Below, one piece after another: positions 1 through 7,505 of a stretch of 64,000 nucleotides of DNA. A program made the position numbers and the translations under genes. The number at the start of each line of letters is the position of its first letter. Position 1 is the first letter of the stretch. The stretch lies in NCBI RefSeq assembly GCF_001307295.1, contig NZ_CP012700.1, positions 3,661,001 through 3,725,000 on the forward strand. Reading direction: 5' to 3'. This DNA is from Sphingopyxis macrogoltabida. Its GTDB lineage: Bacteria; Pseudomonadota; Alphaproteobacteria; Sphingomonadales; Sphingomonadaceae. The notes below the pieces were generated by a model. The model ran no database searches and was not told the DNA's origin. It was given only the letters and a program-made list of their open reading frames with translations.

Positions 1-155
1 GCCTCGTCGCCGACCGCCACGAAGGGCGCCAGACCCATTATCGCGCGCAGCAGCGCGCGCTCGCGCCGCTGGTCGACTGGACCGGCCGGATGGCGCCCTT
101 CTGGGAAGCGCGCTTCGACGATCTCGAAGATTTGCTGAAAAGGATGGATCAATGA
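1..155 (+). CDS. ArsR-family transcriptional regulator, C-terminal end (partial)
   Basis: Only the last 50 or so codons are inside the window. They read LVADRHEGRQTHYRAQQRAL and run to ...LLKRMDQ followed by TGA. The 'GLV..R.EGR..HYRL....L.PL..W' pattern is the wing plus dimerisation helix of winged-helix ArsR/SmtB regulators of the kind paired with AHSA1/SRPBCC proteins. The stop overlaps the ATG of the next gene (ATGA-type overlap), so the two are translationally coupled. That pairing supports the assignment. No metal-binding motif can be judged from this fragment. Confidence 0.75.
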   Translation, partial: LVADRHEGRQTHYRAQQRALAPLVDWTGRMAPFWEARFDDLEDLLKRMDQ

Positions 156-574
156 CGGCGATCGAACTGCGCAGCGTGACCGTGGAGCGCGACATTCCGC
201 ATCCGCCCGAAAAGATCTGGCGGGCGCTGACGACGCAGCATCTGATCGAGGAATGGTTGATGAAGAACGACTTCGGGCTCGACCTCGGCCACCGGTTCCA
301 GATGCGCGGCGACTGGGGCCATGTCGATTGCGAGATCCTCGACGTCGATCCGGGCCGCAGCCTGTCCTACACCTGGAACCACGCGCACGACGACCCGGCC
401 TATCGCCTCGACAGCAAAGTGACCTTTACGCTCGAGCCGAGCGGATCGGGGACGCTGCTGCGCATGGAACAGACCGGCTTCCGCCCCGATCAGAAACAGG
501 CATTCGGCGGCGCCAAGGGCGGCTGGCGCATCCATCTCGAAAATCTCGAGAAGCTCGTCGCCGGTCTCGATTGA
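152..574 (+). CDS. SRPBCC / AHSA1-like domain protein
   Basis: A 140-residue protein with the helix-grip fold signature of the AHSA1 (Aha1 C-terminal-like) SRPBCC family. An early 'R.I..PPEKIWRALT' is followed by 'LIEEWLM', a central 'LSYTWNHA' strand, 'VTFTLEPSGSGTLLRMEQTGF' and a final 'GWRIHLENLEKL' helix. Members bind hydrophobic ligands in an internal cavity, and the ligand here is unknown. It is the second gene of an ArsR-SRPBCC-DUF1801-DUF1801 string with overlaps or very short spacers, so it is probably repressed by the upstream ArsR protein. Confidence 0.85.
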   Translation: MTAIELRSVTVERDIPHPPEKIWRALTTQHLIEEWLMKNDFGLDLGHRFQMRGDWGHVDCEILDVDPGRSLSYTWNHAHDDPAYRLDSKVTFTLEPSGSGTLLRMEQTGFRPDQKQAFGGAKGGWRIHLENLEKLVAGLD

Positions 575-597
575 AGATTGGCCAAGGAGAAAAAGCG

Positions 598-1008
598 ATG
601 ACCGGCAAGGCCCCGAAACTGCTCTCGGGCGGCAATCCGCAAATCCCGAAAGGCTATGGCGACGCGCCGGTGCAGGCCTATGTCGCCGCAATGCCGGGGT
701 GGAAGCGCGGCGTCGGCGAACGGATCGACGCGCTGATCGCAAAGGCCGTCCCGGACGTCCAGAAAGCGGTCAAATGGAACTCGCCCTTCTATGGCATGGA
801 GAAGGACATCTGGTTCGTGTCGTTCCATTGCTTCGACAAATATATCAAAGTGAGCTTCTTTCGCGGCCGGTCGCTCGATCCGGTGCCGCCGGTCGCATCG
901 AAGGTCGCCGACACGCGCTATTATCATATCCACGAGGATGATTTCGACGAGGCCCAATTCGCCGACTGGGTCAAGCAGGCAAGCACGCTGCCGGGAGAGA
1001 AAATGTGA
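598..1008 (+). CDS. DUF1801 (YdhG-like) protein
   Basis: A 136-residue cytoplasmic protein. The ATG at 598 is chosen because it follows an AAGGAGA ribosome-binding site at about 584; the longer open frame upstream is only the shadow of the SRPBCC gene. The DUF1801 core is visible: 'RIDALIAKAVPDVQKAVKWNSPFYG', then 'FVSFHCFDKYIKVSFFRG' and a C-terminal helix ending in 'WVKQAS'. The biochemical function of this fold is not established. It overlaps the next DUF1801 gene by four bases, so the pair looks like a tandem duplication. Confidence 0.85.
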   Translation: MTGKAPKLLSGGNPQIPKGYGDAPVQAYVAAMPGWKRGVGERIDALIAKAVPDVQKAVKWNSPFYGMEKDIWFVSFHCFDKYIKVSFFRGRSLDPVPPVASKVADTRYYHIHEDDFDEAQFADWVKQASTLPGEKM

Positions 1009-1409
1009 GCGCTGACGAAAATCCCTCCGACCTCATCGATGCGCGCATCGCGAAGCTGGACGACTGGCGCGGTGCGGCGCTGGCCAGAATGCGCGCGCTG
1101 ATCCGTGCGGCCGAGCCCGAGGTCGCCGAAACGGTGAAGTGGCGCAAGCCGTCGAACCCGATGGGCGTTCCCGTCTGGGAGCATGGCGGCATCCTCTGCA
1201 CCGGCGAGACCTACAAGGACAAGGTCAAGTTCACCTTCGCGCGCGGCGCCGCGCTCGACGATCCGGCGCGCCTGTTCAATTCCAGCCTCGACGGCAATGT
1301 CCGGCGCGCGATCGACATTTTCGAAGGCGATACGATCGACGAAAAAGCTTTCAAGGCGCTGGTGCGCGAGGCCGTGGCGCTCAACGCATCGAAGGCGCCG
1401 CGAAAATAG
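1005..1409 (+). CDS. DUF1801 protein, second tandem copy
   Basis: A 134-residue protein starting at GTG 1005, which overlaps the TGA of the preceding gene. It has the same DUF1801 layout: 'MRALIRAAEPEVAETVKWRKP', 'GGILCTGETYKDKVKFTFARG' and a helical C-terminus. It is clearly diverged from its neighbour, so the duplication is old. It is the last gene of the ArsR-led operon; a palindromic repeat follows within about 60 bases and may serve as the 3' end of the transcript. Confidence 0.82.
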   Translation: MSADENPSDLIDARIAKLDDWRGAALARMRALIRAAEPEVAETVKWRKPSNPMGVPVWEHGGILCTGETYKDKVKFTFARGAALDDPARLFNSSLDGNVRRAIDIFEGDTIDEKAFKALVREAVALNASKAPRK

Positions 1410-1470
1410 GAGCGGCGCTGGATTGGAGTTGCGGGTCGAGGAGTTCGATCAGAAACGGACCTCTGATCAT

Positions 1471-1543
1471 CGTCATCCCGGACTTGATCCGGGAGCCATG
1501 ACGACGGCGCAGCTATGGATCCCGGATCAAGTCCGGGATGACG
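1471..1543. repeat. REP-like palindromic repeat, TCATCCCGGACTTGATCC family
   Basis: Two 24-base arms are perfect inverted repeats: CGTCATCCCGGACTTGATCC... on the left and ...GGATCAAGTCCGGGATGACG on the right, around a loop of about 25 bases. The same family recurs at 12997-13086, 26614-26690 and 41266-41359. It fills most of the otherwise empty 184-base gap between the DUF1801 gene and the convergent oxygenase gene. Confidence 0.9.
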
Positions 1544-1593
1544 AAGGTGGATGAAGCGACATCTGCTTCCTACCGCATATCAACTTATGCCCG

Positions 1594-2523
1594 CTATGCC
1601 TTCAGACCGATCTCGCGGAGCCGTTCCTGCAGATAGGCATCGGCGGTAATCGGGTCGGGATAAAGATCGGGGTGCGACGCATCGACGCAGCTTGCCAGCG
1701 TCTCGATCGGATAATCGGACCGGAAGTGCAGGAAGAAGGGCATCGAATAGCGCGCGACGCCGGCCCGCCCTGCGTCGGGATTGCGGACGCGGTGGGTCGT
1801 AGACGGCAAGCGGTTGTTGGTCAGCCGCTGCAGCATGTCGCCGACATTGACCGCCATCGCGCCCGGCGGCGGATTGACGGGAAGCCAGCTGCCGTCCTTG
1901 TCGAGGATTTCGAGCCCCGCCTCTTCGGCGCCGAGCAGCAGGGTGATCGTGTTGATATCTTCGTGTGCCTCGGCGCGGATGCCCTTCGCGGGGGCCGCGA
2001 CCGGCGGATAGTGCAGCAGGCGCATCACGCTGTTGCCGTCGGCGATCGTGTCGTCGAAAAAATCGGGAGCGAGCCCCAGATAGCGCGCGATCCCCGAAAG
2101 GAGCCGCCCGCCGACGCGGTCGAACTCGGCGAATAGTCTGTCGTAGACGGCGCGAAAGCCCGCGACCTCGGCGGGCCAGACATTGTTCGGCTGCTGCGCC
2201 GCGAGGCGGTGCCCCGGCGGCAGGTCACGCCCGACGTGCCAGAATTCCTTGAGGTCGACCTCCTTCGCACCCTTCGCGATCTCGGTACCGAACGGCGTAT
2301 AGCCGCGCGCGCCGCCGCCGCCGGCAATATGATAGGCGCGCTTCACCTCTTCGGGCAGCGCGAAGAAGGCTTTCGCCTTGTCCCACGCTTCGTCGATCAG
2401 CGCCGGGTCGATGCCATGATCGGTGATCATCGCGAAGCCGAAGCGTTCGAAGGAGGCGCCAAAGGCACGGGCGAATTCGTCGGCAGGAAGCGACATCGAA
2501 ATGGTGGGGACGGCGGCGGTCAT
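1594..2523 (-). CDS. 2-oxoglutarate/Fe(II)-dependent oxygenase, isopenicillin N synthase family
   Basis: A 309-residue non-haem iron oxygenase. The N-terminal DIOX_N region (about 5-110) carries 'FGFAMITDHGID'. The C-terminal jelly roll shows the iron triad: His and Asp in 'RAEAHEDINTITLLLG' and the distal His in 'STTHRVRNP'. The 2OG-binding Arg lies in 'VARYSMPFF'. The start is placed at ATG 2523 (MTAAVPTISM). The open frame runs further upstream but would cross the divergent EVE gene start and the extension is not family-like. The substrate is unknown. A related enzyme is encoded at 54257-55243. Confidence 0.88.
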   Translation of the reverse strand: MTAAVPTISMSLPADEFARAFGASFERFGFAMITDHGIDPALIDEAWDKAKAFFALPEEVKRAYHIAGGGGARGYTPFGTEIAKGAKEVDLKEFWHVGRDLPPGHRLAAQQPNNVWPAEVAGFRAVYDRLFAEFDRVGGRLLSGIARYLGLAPDFFDDTIADGNSVMRLLHYPPVAAPAKGIRAEAHEDINTITLLLGAEEAGLEILDKDGSWLPVNPPPGAMAVNVGDMLQRLTNNRLPSTTHRVRNPDAGRAGVARYSMPFFLHFRSDYPIETLASCVDASHPDLYPDPITADAYLQERLREIGLKA

Positions 2524-2642
2524 GATCTGGATCCATATGGGGCGGGCGATGCCGCGATTCTGCTTCCGCATGTAGGGCCAGCGGCGATGACGCGAAAGAG
2601 GCTCGCTCTTTTCAAACCGGCGATGGTTGCTAAGAGAGCGGC

Positions 2643-3068
2643 ATGGCAAAGCAATATTGGCTGATGAAATCCGAACCCGACGCCTATGCGTGGGAACAGC
2701 TCGTCGCGGACGGCACCGGCATGTGGGACGGCGTCCGCAACCACACCGCCAAGCTCAACCTGATGGCGATGAAGAATGGCGACGAAGCGCTCTTCTATCA
2801 CAGCAATATCGGCAAGGAATGCGTCGGGATCATGAAGATCGTCGAGGAAAGCTTTCCCGATCCGACCGCCGACGAAGGATCGCCGTGGGTGGTGGTGCGC
2901 GTCGAACCCGTCCGCGCGCTCAAGCATCCGGTAACGCTGGCGGCGATCAAGGCCGACCCCAAGCTCGCCGACATGGACCTGATCCGCCAGTCGCGCCTCT
3001 CGGTCGGGCGCGTCACGCCCGACGAGTGGAAGCATATCCTCAAAAAATCGGAAAAGCCCGCGGGCTGA
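2643..3068 (+). CDS. EVE domain protein
   Basis: A 141-residue single-domain protein of the EVE/YTH-like (PUA-superfamily) fold. Diagnostic elements are the opening 'YWLMKSEPDAYAWEQL', 'WDGVRNHTAKLNLMAMKNGD', 'ALFYHSNIGKECVGIMKI' and the late 'RLSVGRVTPDEWKHIL'. Family members (human THYN1-like) bind modified bases in nucleic acids through an aromatic cage; the bacterial role is not settled. It is monocistronic, divergent from the oxygenase gene and convergent with the PilZ gene, whose stop lies one base away. Confidence 0.92.
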   Translation: MAKQYWLMKSEPDAYAWEQLVADGTGMWDGVRNHTAKLNLMAMKNGDEALFYHSNIGKECVGIMKIVEESFPDPTADEGSPWVVVRVEPVRALKHPVTLAAIKADPKLADMDLIRQSRLSVGRVTPDEWKHILKKSEKPAG

Positions 3069-3392
3069 TTATTTGCGCAGCTTCGACTGCATGTGCTGGG
3101 TGATCGACGGGTGCAGCGGGCTGACGAATTCGCAGCCGCAGTTGGTGCCATCGACGCGGCGAACGACCGCCTCAAGCAGTTGCAGGCCGGGCAGGTTGAC
3201 CCACAGATGCGTGTCGACCGCGGGCGGCGAGTAAGAGAAGAAGCGAAAGCCCGTTGCCGACAGGTCGAACAGGTCGACGTCGAACGGGTTCATGCCGGCG
3301 ACGCGCAGGCGGGCCCGCGCGGAAACATCGGTGCGTGCGGCACGGCGGCCGTCGGGGGCGGATTGAGCGATGCTGCTGTTGTTACCCGGCAC
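3069..3392 (-). CDS. PilZ domain protein (possible c-di-GMP receptor)
   Basis: A 107-residue protein consisting of a single PilZ domain. The N-terminal 'DGRRAARTDVSARARL' supplies the RxxxR-type motif and 'DLFDLSATGFRF' the D/NxSxxG motif; together these bind cyclic di-GMP in characterised members. The GTG at 3392 is kept because later starts would remove the arginine motif. Several PilZ proteins and a GGDEF-EAL enzyme in this window point to c-di-GMP signalling in this organism. Confidence 0.85.
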   Translation of the reverse strand: MPGNNSSIAQSAPDGRRAARTDVSARARLRVAGMNPFDVDLFDLSATGFRFFSYSPPAVDTHLWVNLPGLQLLEAVVRRVDGTNCGCEFVSPLHPSITQHMQSKLRK

Positions 3393-3481
3393 GGTTAGCG
3401 ATCCCTGAAGCGATTCGATTCGGGCTTTTCTACGCCGCCGATGGTTACCGTTGTGTCAAAACGCGTGGTGAAATCTTCGGG

Positions 3482-4069
3482 TTAAGGCGGCGCGTCGCCG
3501 ACCGTCATTAACTGGCTGGGAAAGGCGGAGACGAGCGCTTTCGCCTCGCGCCAATCGGCCGACAGCCAGCGACCATAATCTTCGGCATGGACGATGACTG
3601 GCATCGCGCCCGGCCGGTGATGCGCGACCAGCCGGTTGGCGTCGGTGGTGACGATCGCGAAGCCCGGCCAATCCTCGATCTGCCGCTGGATTCCGGCGAA
3701 GGCGAAGATGCGGCGCGACGATACCGAAAACCAGTGCTGCCGCTTCGCACCCGCCGCCCCCGACCAGGCGGGAAACGCCGTCGCGGGGACGAGGCAGCGC
3801 AGTTCGGGGTGGCGCAGCGTGCCGATCCAGAACGGGCTTTCAAGGTTACGCACCGTGGTTACCGGCTGCGTTCCCTGCGGCGGCGGCGGCACGCCCCATA
3901 ATTTCGGACGTAAAAATCGCCGCGAACCGTCGCGGCCGTCGCTGGCGATTACCGGCGCGGGGCGCCCCGGCGCGACATAGCCGCCCGCCCATGGATCATC
4001 GCCGGCCTCGGCATCGAAGGCCGCGGCAATCGCGCTGGCCGGCGCGTCGAGGCGGTAGAGGCTGGTCAT
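3482..4069 (-). CDS. SRAP (HMCES/YedK-like) protein lacking the catalytic Cys2
   Basis: A 195-residue protein with the SRAP fold pattern: 'LWGVPPPP', 'VRNLESPFW' (with the Asn), 'RCLVPATAFPAW', 'RIFAFAGIQR', 'FAIVTTDANRLVAHHR' and 'MPVIVHAEDYGRWL'. Canonical SRAP proteins expose Cys2 after Met removal and crosslink to abasic sites. Here the protein begins MTSLYRL, so position 2 is Thr, and the usual Glu of the G-F-Y-E-W motif is replaced in AFPAW. The late His is retained. An in-frame TAG four codons upstream excludes a longer form. It sits nine bases downstream of arfB on the same strand. It is probably a non-crosslinking family member; its function is unknown. Confidence 0.8.
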   Translation of the reverse strand: MTSLYRLDAPASAIAAAFDAEAGDDPWAGGYVAPGRPAPVIASDGRDGSRRFLRPKLWGVPPPPQGTQPVTTVRNLESPFWIGTLRHPELRCLVPATAFPAWSGAAGAKRQHWFSVSSRRIFAFAGIQRQIEDWPGFAIVTTDANRLVAHHRPGAMPVIVHAEDYGRWLSADWREAKALVSAFPSQLMTVGDAPP

Positions 4070-4078
4070 GTCGGCGCG

Positions 4079-4480
4079 CTAGTCGATCGCGCGAACCCGC
4101 CCGCGCCCGGCCTTTACCGAGCTGCGCGCCTTCTTGCTGTCGACGCGCTTCGCCTTTGCCGCCTTGCTCGGCTTCGTTTTGACGCGGCGTTCGGGGCGGA
4201 CGAGCGCAGCGTCGATCAACTCGCCCAGCCGCGCCCGCGCGTCGGAGCGGTTTGCCTCTTGCGTGCGGTAGCGGCGCGCGAGGATGACCAGCTCACCTTC
4301 GCTTGTCATCCGGCTTCCTGCCAGCGTTTTCAGGCGCTTATAGGCGTCGGGCGCCAAGCCAAGCGCGTAGACGTTGACGCGGAGCTGGCACGCGGTTGCG
4401 ACCTTGTTGACATTCTGACCGCCCGGACCGGATCCCGCGAGGAACTTCTCGCTGATCGCGCTTTCGGGAATGTCAGCCAC
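4079..4480 (-). CDS. arfB: Alternative ribosome-rescue factor ArfB (peptidyl-tRNA hydrolase)
   Basis: A 133-residue protein with the release-factor GGQ motif in 'FLAGSGPGGQNVNKVATA', which hydrolyses peptidyl-tRNA on ribosomes stalled without a stop codon. A basic C-terminal tail (RVKTKPSKAAKAKRVDSKK...) inserts into the empty mRNA channel in characterised ArfB. GTG 4480 (VADIPESAI) is chosen because the family starts a few residues before 'IPESALxEKFL'. It overlaps the 3' end of the pseudouridine synthase gene by eight bases, forming a tight operon. Confidence 0.93.
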   Translation of the reverse strand: MADIPESAISEKFLAGSGPGGQNVNKVATACQLRVNVYALGLAPDAYKRLKTLAGSRMTSEGELVILARRYRTQEANRSDARARLGELIDAALVRPERRVKTKPSKAAKAKRVDSKKARSSVKAGRGRVRAID

Positions 4481-5156
4481 GCGTCGGCTCCGCACCCTCC
4501 GGTGCGGCAAAGCCCAGCGCGATGAAGCTTTCCGGAAACGGCGCTTCAGCGATAATTGACGGCTTGACGTCACGTTTTACCACGAGCCTTTCGGCGTGGA
4601 GCAAGGTGCGCGTCCGCGTGCCACCGCGCCCGTAAACCGGATCTCCGACGAGCGGAAAGCCGAGCCCTTCGAGGGCGTGGACCCGGAGCTGGTGGGTGCG
4701 GCCGGTTTCGGGACGGAAGCGGAGCAGGCTGCGGCCCTCGGCTACAGCGAGCTTCGCCCAGTGCGACACCGACGGTTTGCCTTTCGGGTCGCCGACCATG
4801 CGCCAGCCGGTCTCGGCGGTCGAGGTCTTGGCGAGCGGCAGGTCGATCGTGCCGCCGTCGCCGTCGGGCACGCCGTCGACGATCGCGAGATATTGCTTCT
4901 CGACCTCGCGATTCTCGAACGCCCGGGTGAAACGGCCATGCGCCTTCGGATTGCGCGCGAGCAGCAGGCAGCCCGAGGTATCGCGGTCGAGCCGGTGCAC
5001 CGCCAGCGGCCAGCGCTTGAAGCCGAAACGCAGGCTGTCGAGATGATTTTCAAGGCTGAGGCTGCCGTCGCGCGGGGCATCGACCGGCAGGCCAGCGGGC
5101 TTGTCGATGACAAGGGCCTCGCCGTCGAGGAACAGGACACGGTCTGAAAGAAGCAT
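4473..5156 (-). CDS. RluA-family RNA pseudouridine synthase
   Basis: A 227-residue protein with the RluA catalytic loop 'LAVHRLDRDTSGCLLLA' (nucleophilic Asp), the early 'VIDKPAGLPV', and 'FRPETGRTHQLRVH' near the middle. There is no N-terminal S4 domain, so it belongs to the short RluA/TruC-like group. The exact rRNA or tRNA target cannot be deduced from sequence. It is the upstream member of a minus-strand string with arfB and the SRAP gene. Confidence 0.9.
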   Translation of the reverse strand: MLLSDRVLFLDGEALVIDKPAGLPVDAPRDGSLSLENHLDSLRFGFKRWPLAVHRLDRDTSGCLLLARNPKAHGRFTRAFENREVEKQYLAIVDGVPDGDGGTIDLPLAKTSTAETGWRMVGDPKGKPSVSHWAKLAVAEGRSLLRFRPETGRTHQLRVHALEGLGFPLVGDPVYGRGGTRTRTLLHAERLVVKRDVKPSIIAEAPFPESFIALGFAAPEGAEPTRG

Positions 5157-5162
5157 GGCGCG

Positions 5163-5981
5163 CTATAGGGCGGCGGCTTCCCCACCGAAAGCGTAAACGT
5201 CCATCGCGAGCAGGCCGTATGTCACACTGTCGTGCAGCCGCTTTGCAGCAAACGGCGTCCCGCCCGCCCCCATCGCGACGAACAGCGGCAGGATATGATC
5301 GGGGGTCGGATGATTATCGCGGCCGTGCGGTGCGCGGTCGACCGCGTGGAGGACGTCGTCGACGGCGCCAGCCGCCATGCGCTCCGCAACCCAGTCGGTG
5401 AAATCGCCGACCCACGCCGGAGCCGGCGCCTCGATCGGTAGGCGCGCCGAGAACAGCGCGCGCAGATTATGCGTCATGCTGCCCGACCCGATGACGAGCA
5501 CGCCCTCGTCGCGGAGCGGCGCGAGCGCCTGCCCAAGCACGAAATGCCATTCGGGGCTGTCGTTCGAGTGGATCGAGAGCTGGACGACGGGAATATCGGC
5601 CTGCGGATAGATCAGCGACAGCGGCACCCAGGCGCCATGGTCGAGACCGCGATCGGGATCGGCGGCGACGGTGAGGCCATGCCCGGCGAGCAGGCCTGCA
5701 ACCCGCTCAGCCAGCGCCGGATCGCCCGGCGCCGGATAGCGCATCGCGAACAGCTCGTCGGGAAAGCCGCCGAAGTCGTGGATCGTCGGCGGCGCGGGCG
5801 AAGCGGTCACGGTCGCCCGGCCGCCCTGATAGGCCGCGTCATGATGCGCCGAGATCATCAGGATCGCGTGCGGCCGCGGCAGGTGGTCGCCCAGCCCGGC
5901 GAGAAAATCCCGCGCCGGGCTGGGCTCGAGCGCCATCATCGGCGAGCCGTGCGAAACGAAAAGGCTCGGGAGACGGCGCAC
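5163..5981 (-). CDS. LigB/DODA-type extradiol dioxygenase family protein
   Basis: About 272 residues of the class III extradiol ring-cleavage fold (YgiD/4,5-DOPA dioxygenase type). Metal ligands are visible in 'FVSHGSPMMAL', 'MISAHHDA' and 'HGAWVPLSLIYP'; 'SIHSNDSPEWHF', 'GSGSMTHNL' and 'NHPTPDHILPL' follow. GTG 5981 starts four bases after the azoR stop; an ATG at 6026 inside azoR is the alternative. Its position at the end of a pirin-azoR operon suggests action on quinol or catechol compounds, which is inference. Confidence 0.85.
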   Translation of the reverse strand: MRRLPSLFVSHGSPMMALEPSPARDFLAGLGDHLPRPHAILMISAHHDAAYQGGRATVTASPAPPTIHDFGGFPDELFAMRYPAPGDPALAERVAGLLAGHGLTVAADPDRGLDHGAWVPLSLIYPQADIPVVQLSIHSNDSPEWHFVLGQALAPLRDEGVLVIGSGSMTHNLRALFSARLPIEAPAPAWVGDFTDWVAERMAAGAVDDVLHAVDRAPHGRDNHPTPDHILPLFVAMGAGGTPFAAKRLHDSVTYGLLAMDVYAFGGEAAAL

Positions 5982-5985
5982 CGGT

Positions 5986-6582
5986 TCAGGCCGCCTGCTG
6001 CAGGCCGTCGATCGCCGCGGTGGCACGGCCCACCGCTTCGCCGTCGGTCAGATGACCGTCGGCCGCGATGATCGTGACGTCGGTGATGCCGACAAAGCCG
6101 AGGATATGCTTCAGATAGCCGCTCGCGAAATCGACCGCGCTGCCGAGCGGCACGCCGCCCGAGGCGAAGACGATGAAGGCGCGCTTGCCCTTGAGCAGCC
6201 CTTCGGGCCCGGCTTCGGTATAGCGGAAGGTGCGGCGGGCGCGGGCGATCAGGTCGACCCATGCCTTGAGCGAGGCGGGGATCGCGAAATTATAGATCGG
6301 CGCGGTAATGACGATCGTGTCGGCGGCTTCGAGTTCGGCGATCAGTTCGTCCGATCCCGCAAGCAGCGCCTTCTGTTCGTCGGTGCGGGCCGCCTCGTCG
6401 GTGAAATTGGCGCCGACCCAGCCTTCGGTGAGCAGCGCCGGCGGCGCGGCGTTGAGGTCGCGGCGGGTGACGGTCGCGCCATAACCCTGTTCGACAAGGC
6501 GGTTCACCAATTGGTCGGCGAGCAGGCGCGTCGTCGACCCTTCGTTGCGGGCGCTGGCGTCGATGCGAAGAATATGGCTCAT
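5986..6582 (-). CDS. azoR: FMN-dependent NADH-azoreductase / quinone reductase
   Basis: A 198-residue flavodoxin-like protein. It has 'ILRIDASARNEGSTTRLLA' at the N-terminus (phosphate-binding loop), 'TIVITAPIYNFAIPASLKAW' and 'RAFIVFASGGVP', all typical of AzoR. These enzymes use FMN and NADH to reduce quinones or azo bonds by two electrons. ATG 6582 is preceded by GGAGTAACCGAA, a good ribosome-binding site; the longer open frame upstream is not family-like. It lies between the pirin and LigB-type genes and is likely cotranscribed. Confidence 0.93.
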   Translation of the reverse strand: MSHILRIDASARNEGSTTRLLADQLVNRLVEQGYGATVTRRDLNAAPPALLTEGWVGANFTDEAARTDEQKALLAGSDELIAELEAADTIVITAPIYNFAIPASLKAWVDLIARARRTFRYTEAGPEGLLKGKRAFIVFASGGVPLGSAVDFASGYLKHILGFVGITDVTIIAADGHLTDGEAVGRATAAIDGLQQAA

Positions 6583-6671
6583 TTCGGTTACTCCTTTGAC
6601 GGGGATGAAAGGGAAGAAGGGGGTGGGCCGCCGCACCAGGGAGGGGGACATGCGGCGGCCCGGGGGAGCGC

Positions 6672-7370
6672 TTAGAGGCTGTCGACGAGCACCAGTTCGG
6701 CATCGTCGAGCGCCTCGACTTCGATCGTGCCGACGTCGCGAAGCGCGATGCCGTCGCGGGGGTCGGCATCGGTGCCGTTGACGCGGATACGCCCCTTGGC
6801 GGCAACCAGATAGGCGTGGCGCCCGCCGGCAAGGTCATAGGAGAGTTTTTCTCCGGCATTCACCGTCGCCGCCGCGACGCGGGCATTGGCGCGGATCGGC
6901 AGCGCATCGTCGTCGCCTTCGATACCGCTTGCCAGCGTCACGAACTGCCCCGAACGGTCGGCCTTGGGAAACTGGCGCGCACCCCAGCCGGGATTGCCGC
7001 CCGCCTGGTCGGGGATGATCCAGATCTGGAACAGCGTCGTTTCCTCGTCCTCGAGGTTGAACTCGCTGTGCGTCACGCCGGTGCCGGCACTCATCACCTG
7101 CACGTCGCCCGCTGCGGTGCGGCCGGTGTTGCCCATGCTGTCGCGATGGCTGATCGCGCCGCTGCGGACATAGGTGATGATTTCCATGTCGCGGTGCGGG
7201 TGGGCGGGGAAGCCCGACTGCGCCGCGATCGCATCGTCGTTCCAGACGCGCAGCGCGCCCCAACCCATGCGATCGGGATCGTGGTAATTGGCGAAGGAGA
7301 AATGATGGCGGGCGTCGAGCCAGCCGTGGTCGGCATGGCCCAGCGTGTCGAATTTGCGAATGTCGATCAT
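6672..7370 (-). CDS. Pirin family protein (quercetinase-like bicupin)
   Basis: A 232-residue bicupin. The N-terminal cupin has the metal site 'FPAHPHRDMEIITYV' with a later 'GTGVTHSEFN' histidine. Family members are metal-binding and some (YhhW) open the flavonol ring of quercetin. 'HADHGWLDARHHFSFANY' at the start is the standard pirin opening. It is the first gene of the pirin-azoR-dioxygenase operon, transcribed away from a LysR regulator across a 135-base intergenic region with operator-like repeats. Confidence 0.92.
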   Translation of the reverse strand: MIDIRKFDTLGHADHGWLDARHHFSFANYHDPDRMGWGALRVWNDDAIAAQSGFPAHPHRDMEIITYVRSGAISHRDSMGNTGRTAAGDVQVMSAGTGVTHSEFNLEDEETTLFQIWIIPDQAGGNPGWGARQFPKADRSGQFVTLASGIEGDDDALPIRANARVAAATVNAGEKLSYDLAGGRHAYLVAAKGRIRVNGTDADPRDGIALRDVGTIEVEALDDAELVLVDSL

Positions 7371-7449
7371 GGCCTTGTCCTTTCAATCGGGCCGCTCGCA
7401 GGCATGGTGCCCGGCGGCGCATCGTGTTGAGGTCAAGATAGGGATATGT

Positions 7450-7491
7450 ATCGTTTCGAAAATAGCGTAGATGGAAAACCATCGTTTCCAT
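7450..7491. promoter_or_regulatory. Candidate LysR operator in the pirin/LysR divergent promoter
   Basis: The octamer ATCGTTTC occurs twice in the same orientation, at 7450-7457 and 7481-7488, exactly 31 bases apart (about three helical turns). The second copy lies in the perfect inverted repeat ATGGAAA (7471-7477) / TTTCCAT (7485-7491). LysR-type proteins usually bind such dyads between divergently transcribed genes. Function is inferred from position. Confidence 0.5.
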
Positions 7492-7505
7492 TTACGAGAT
7501 AATCA

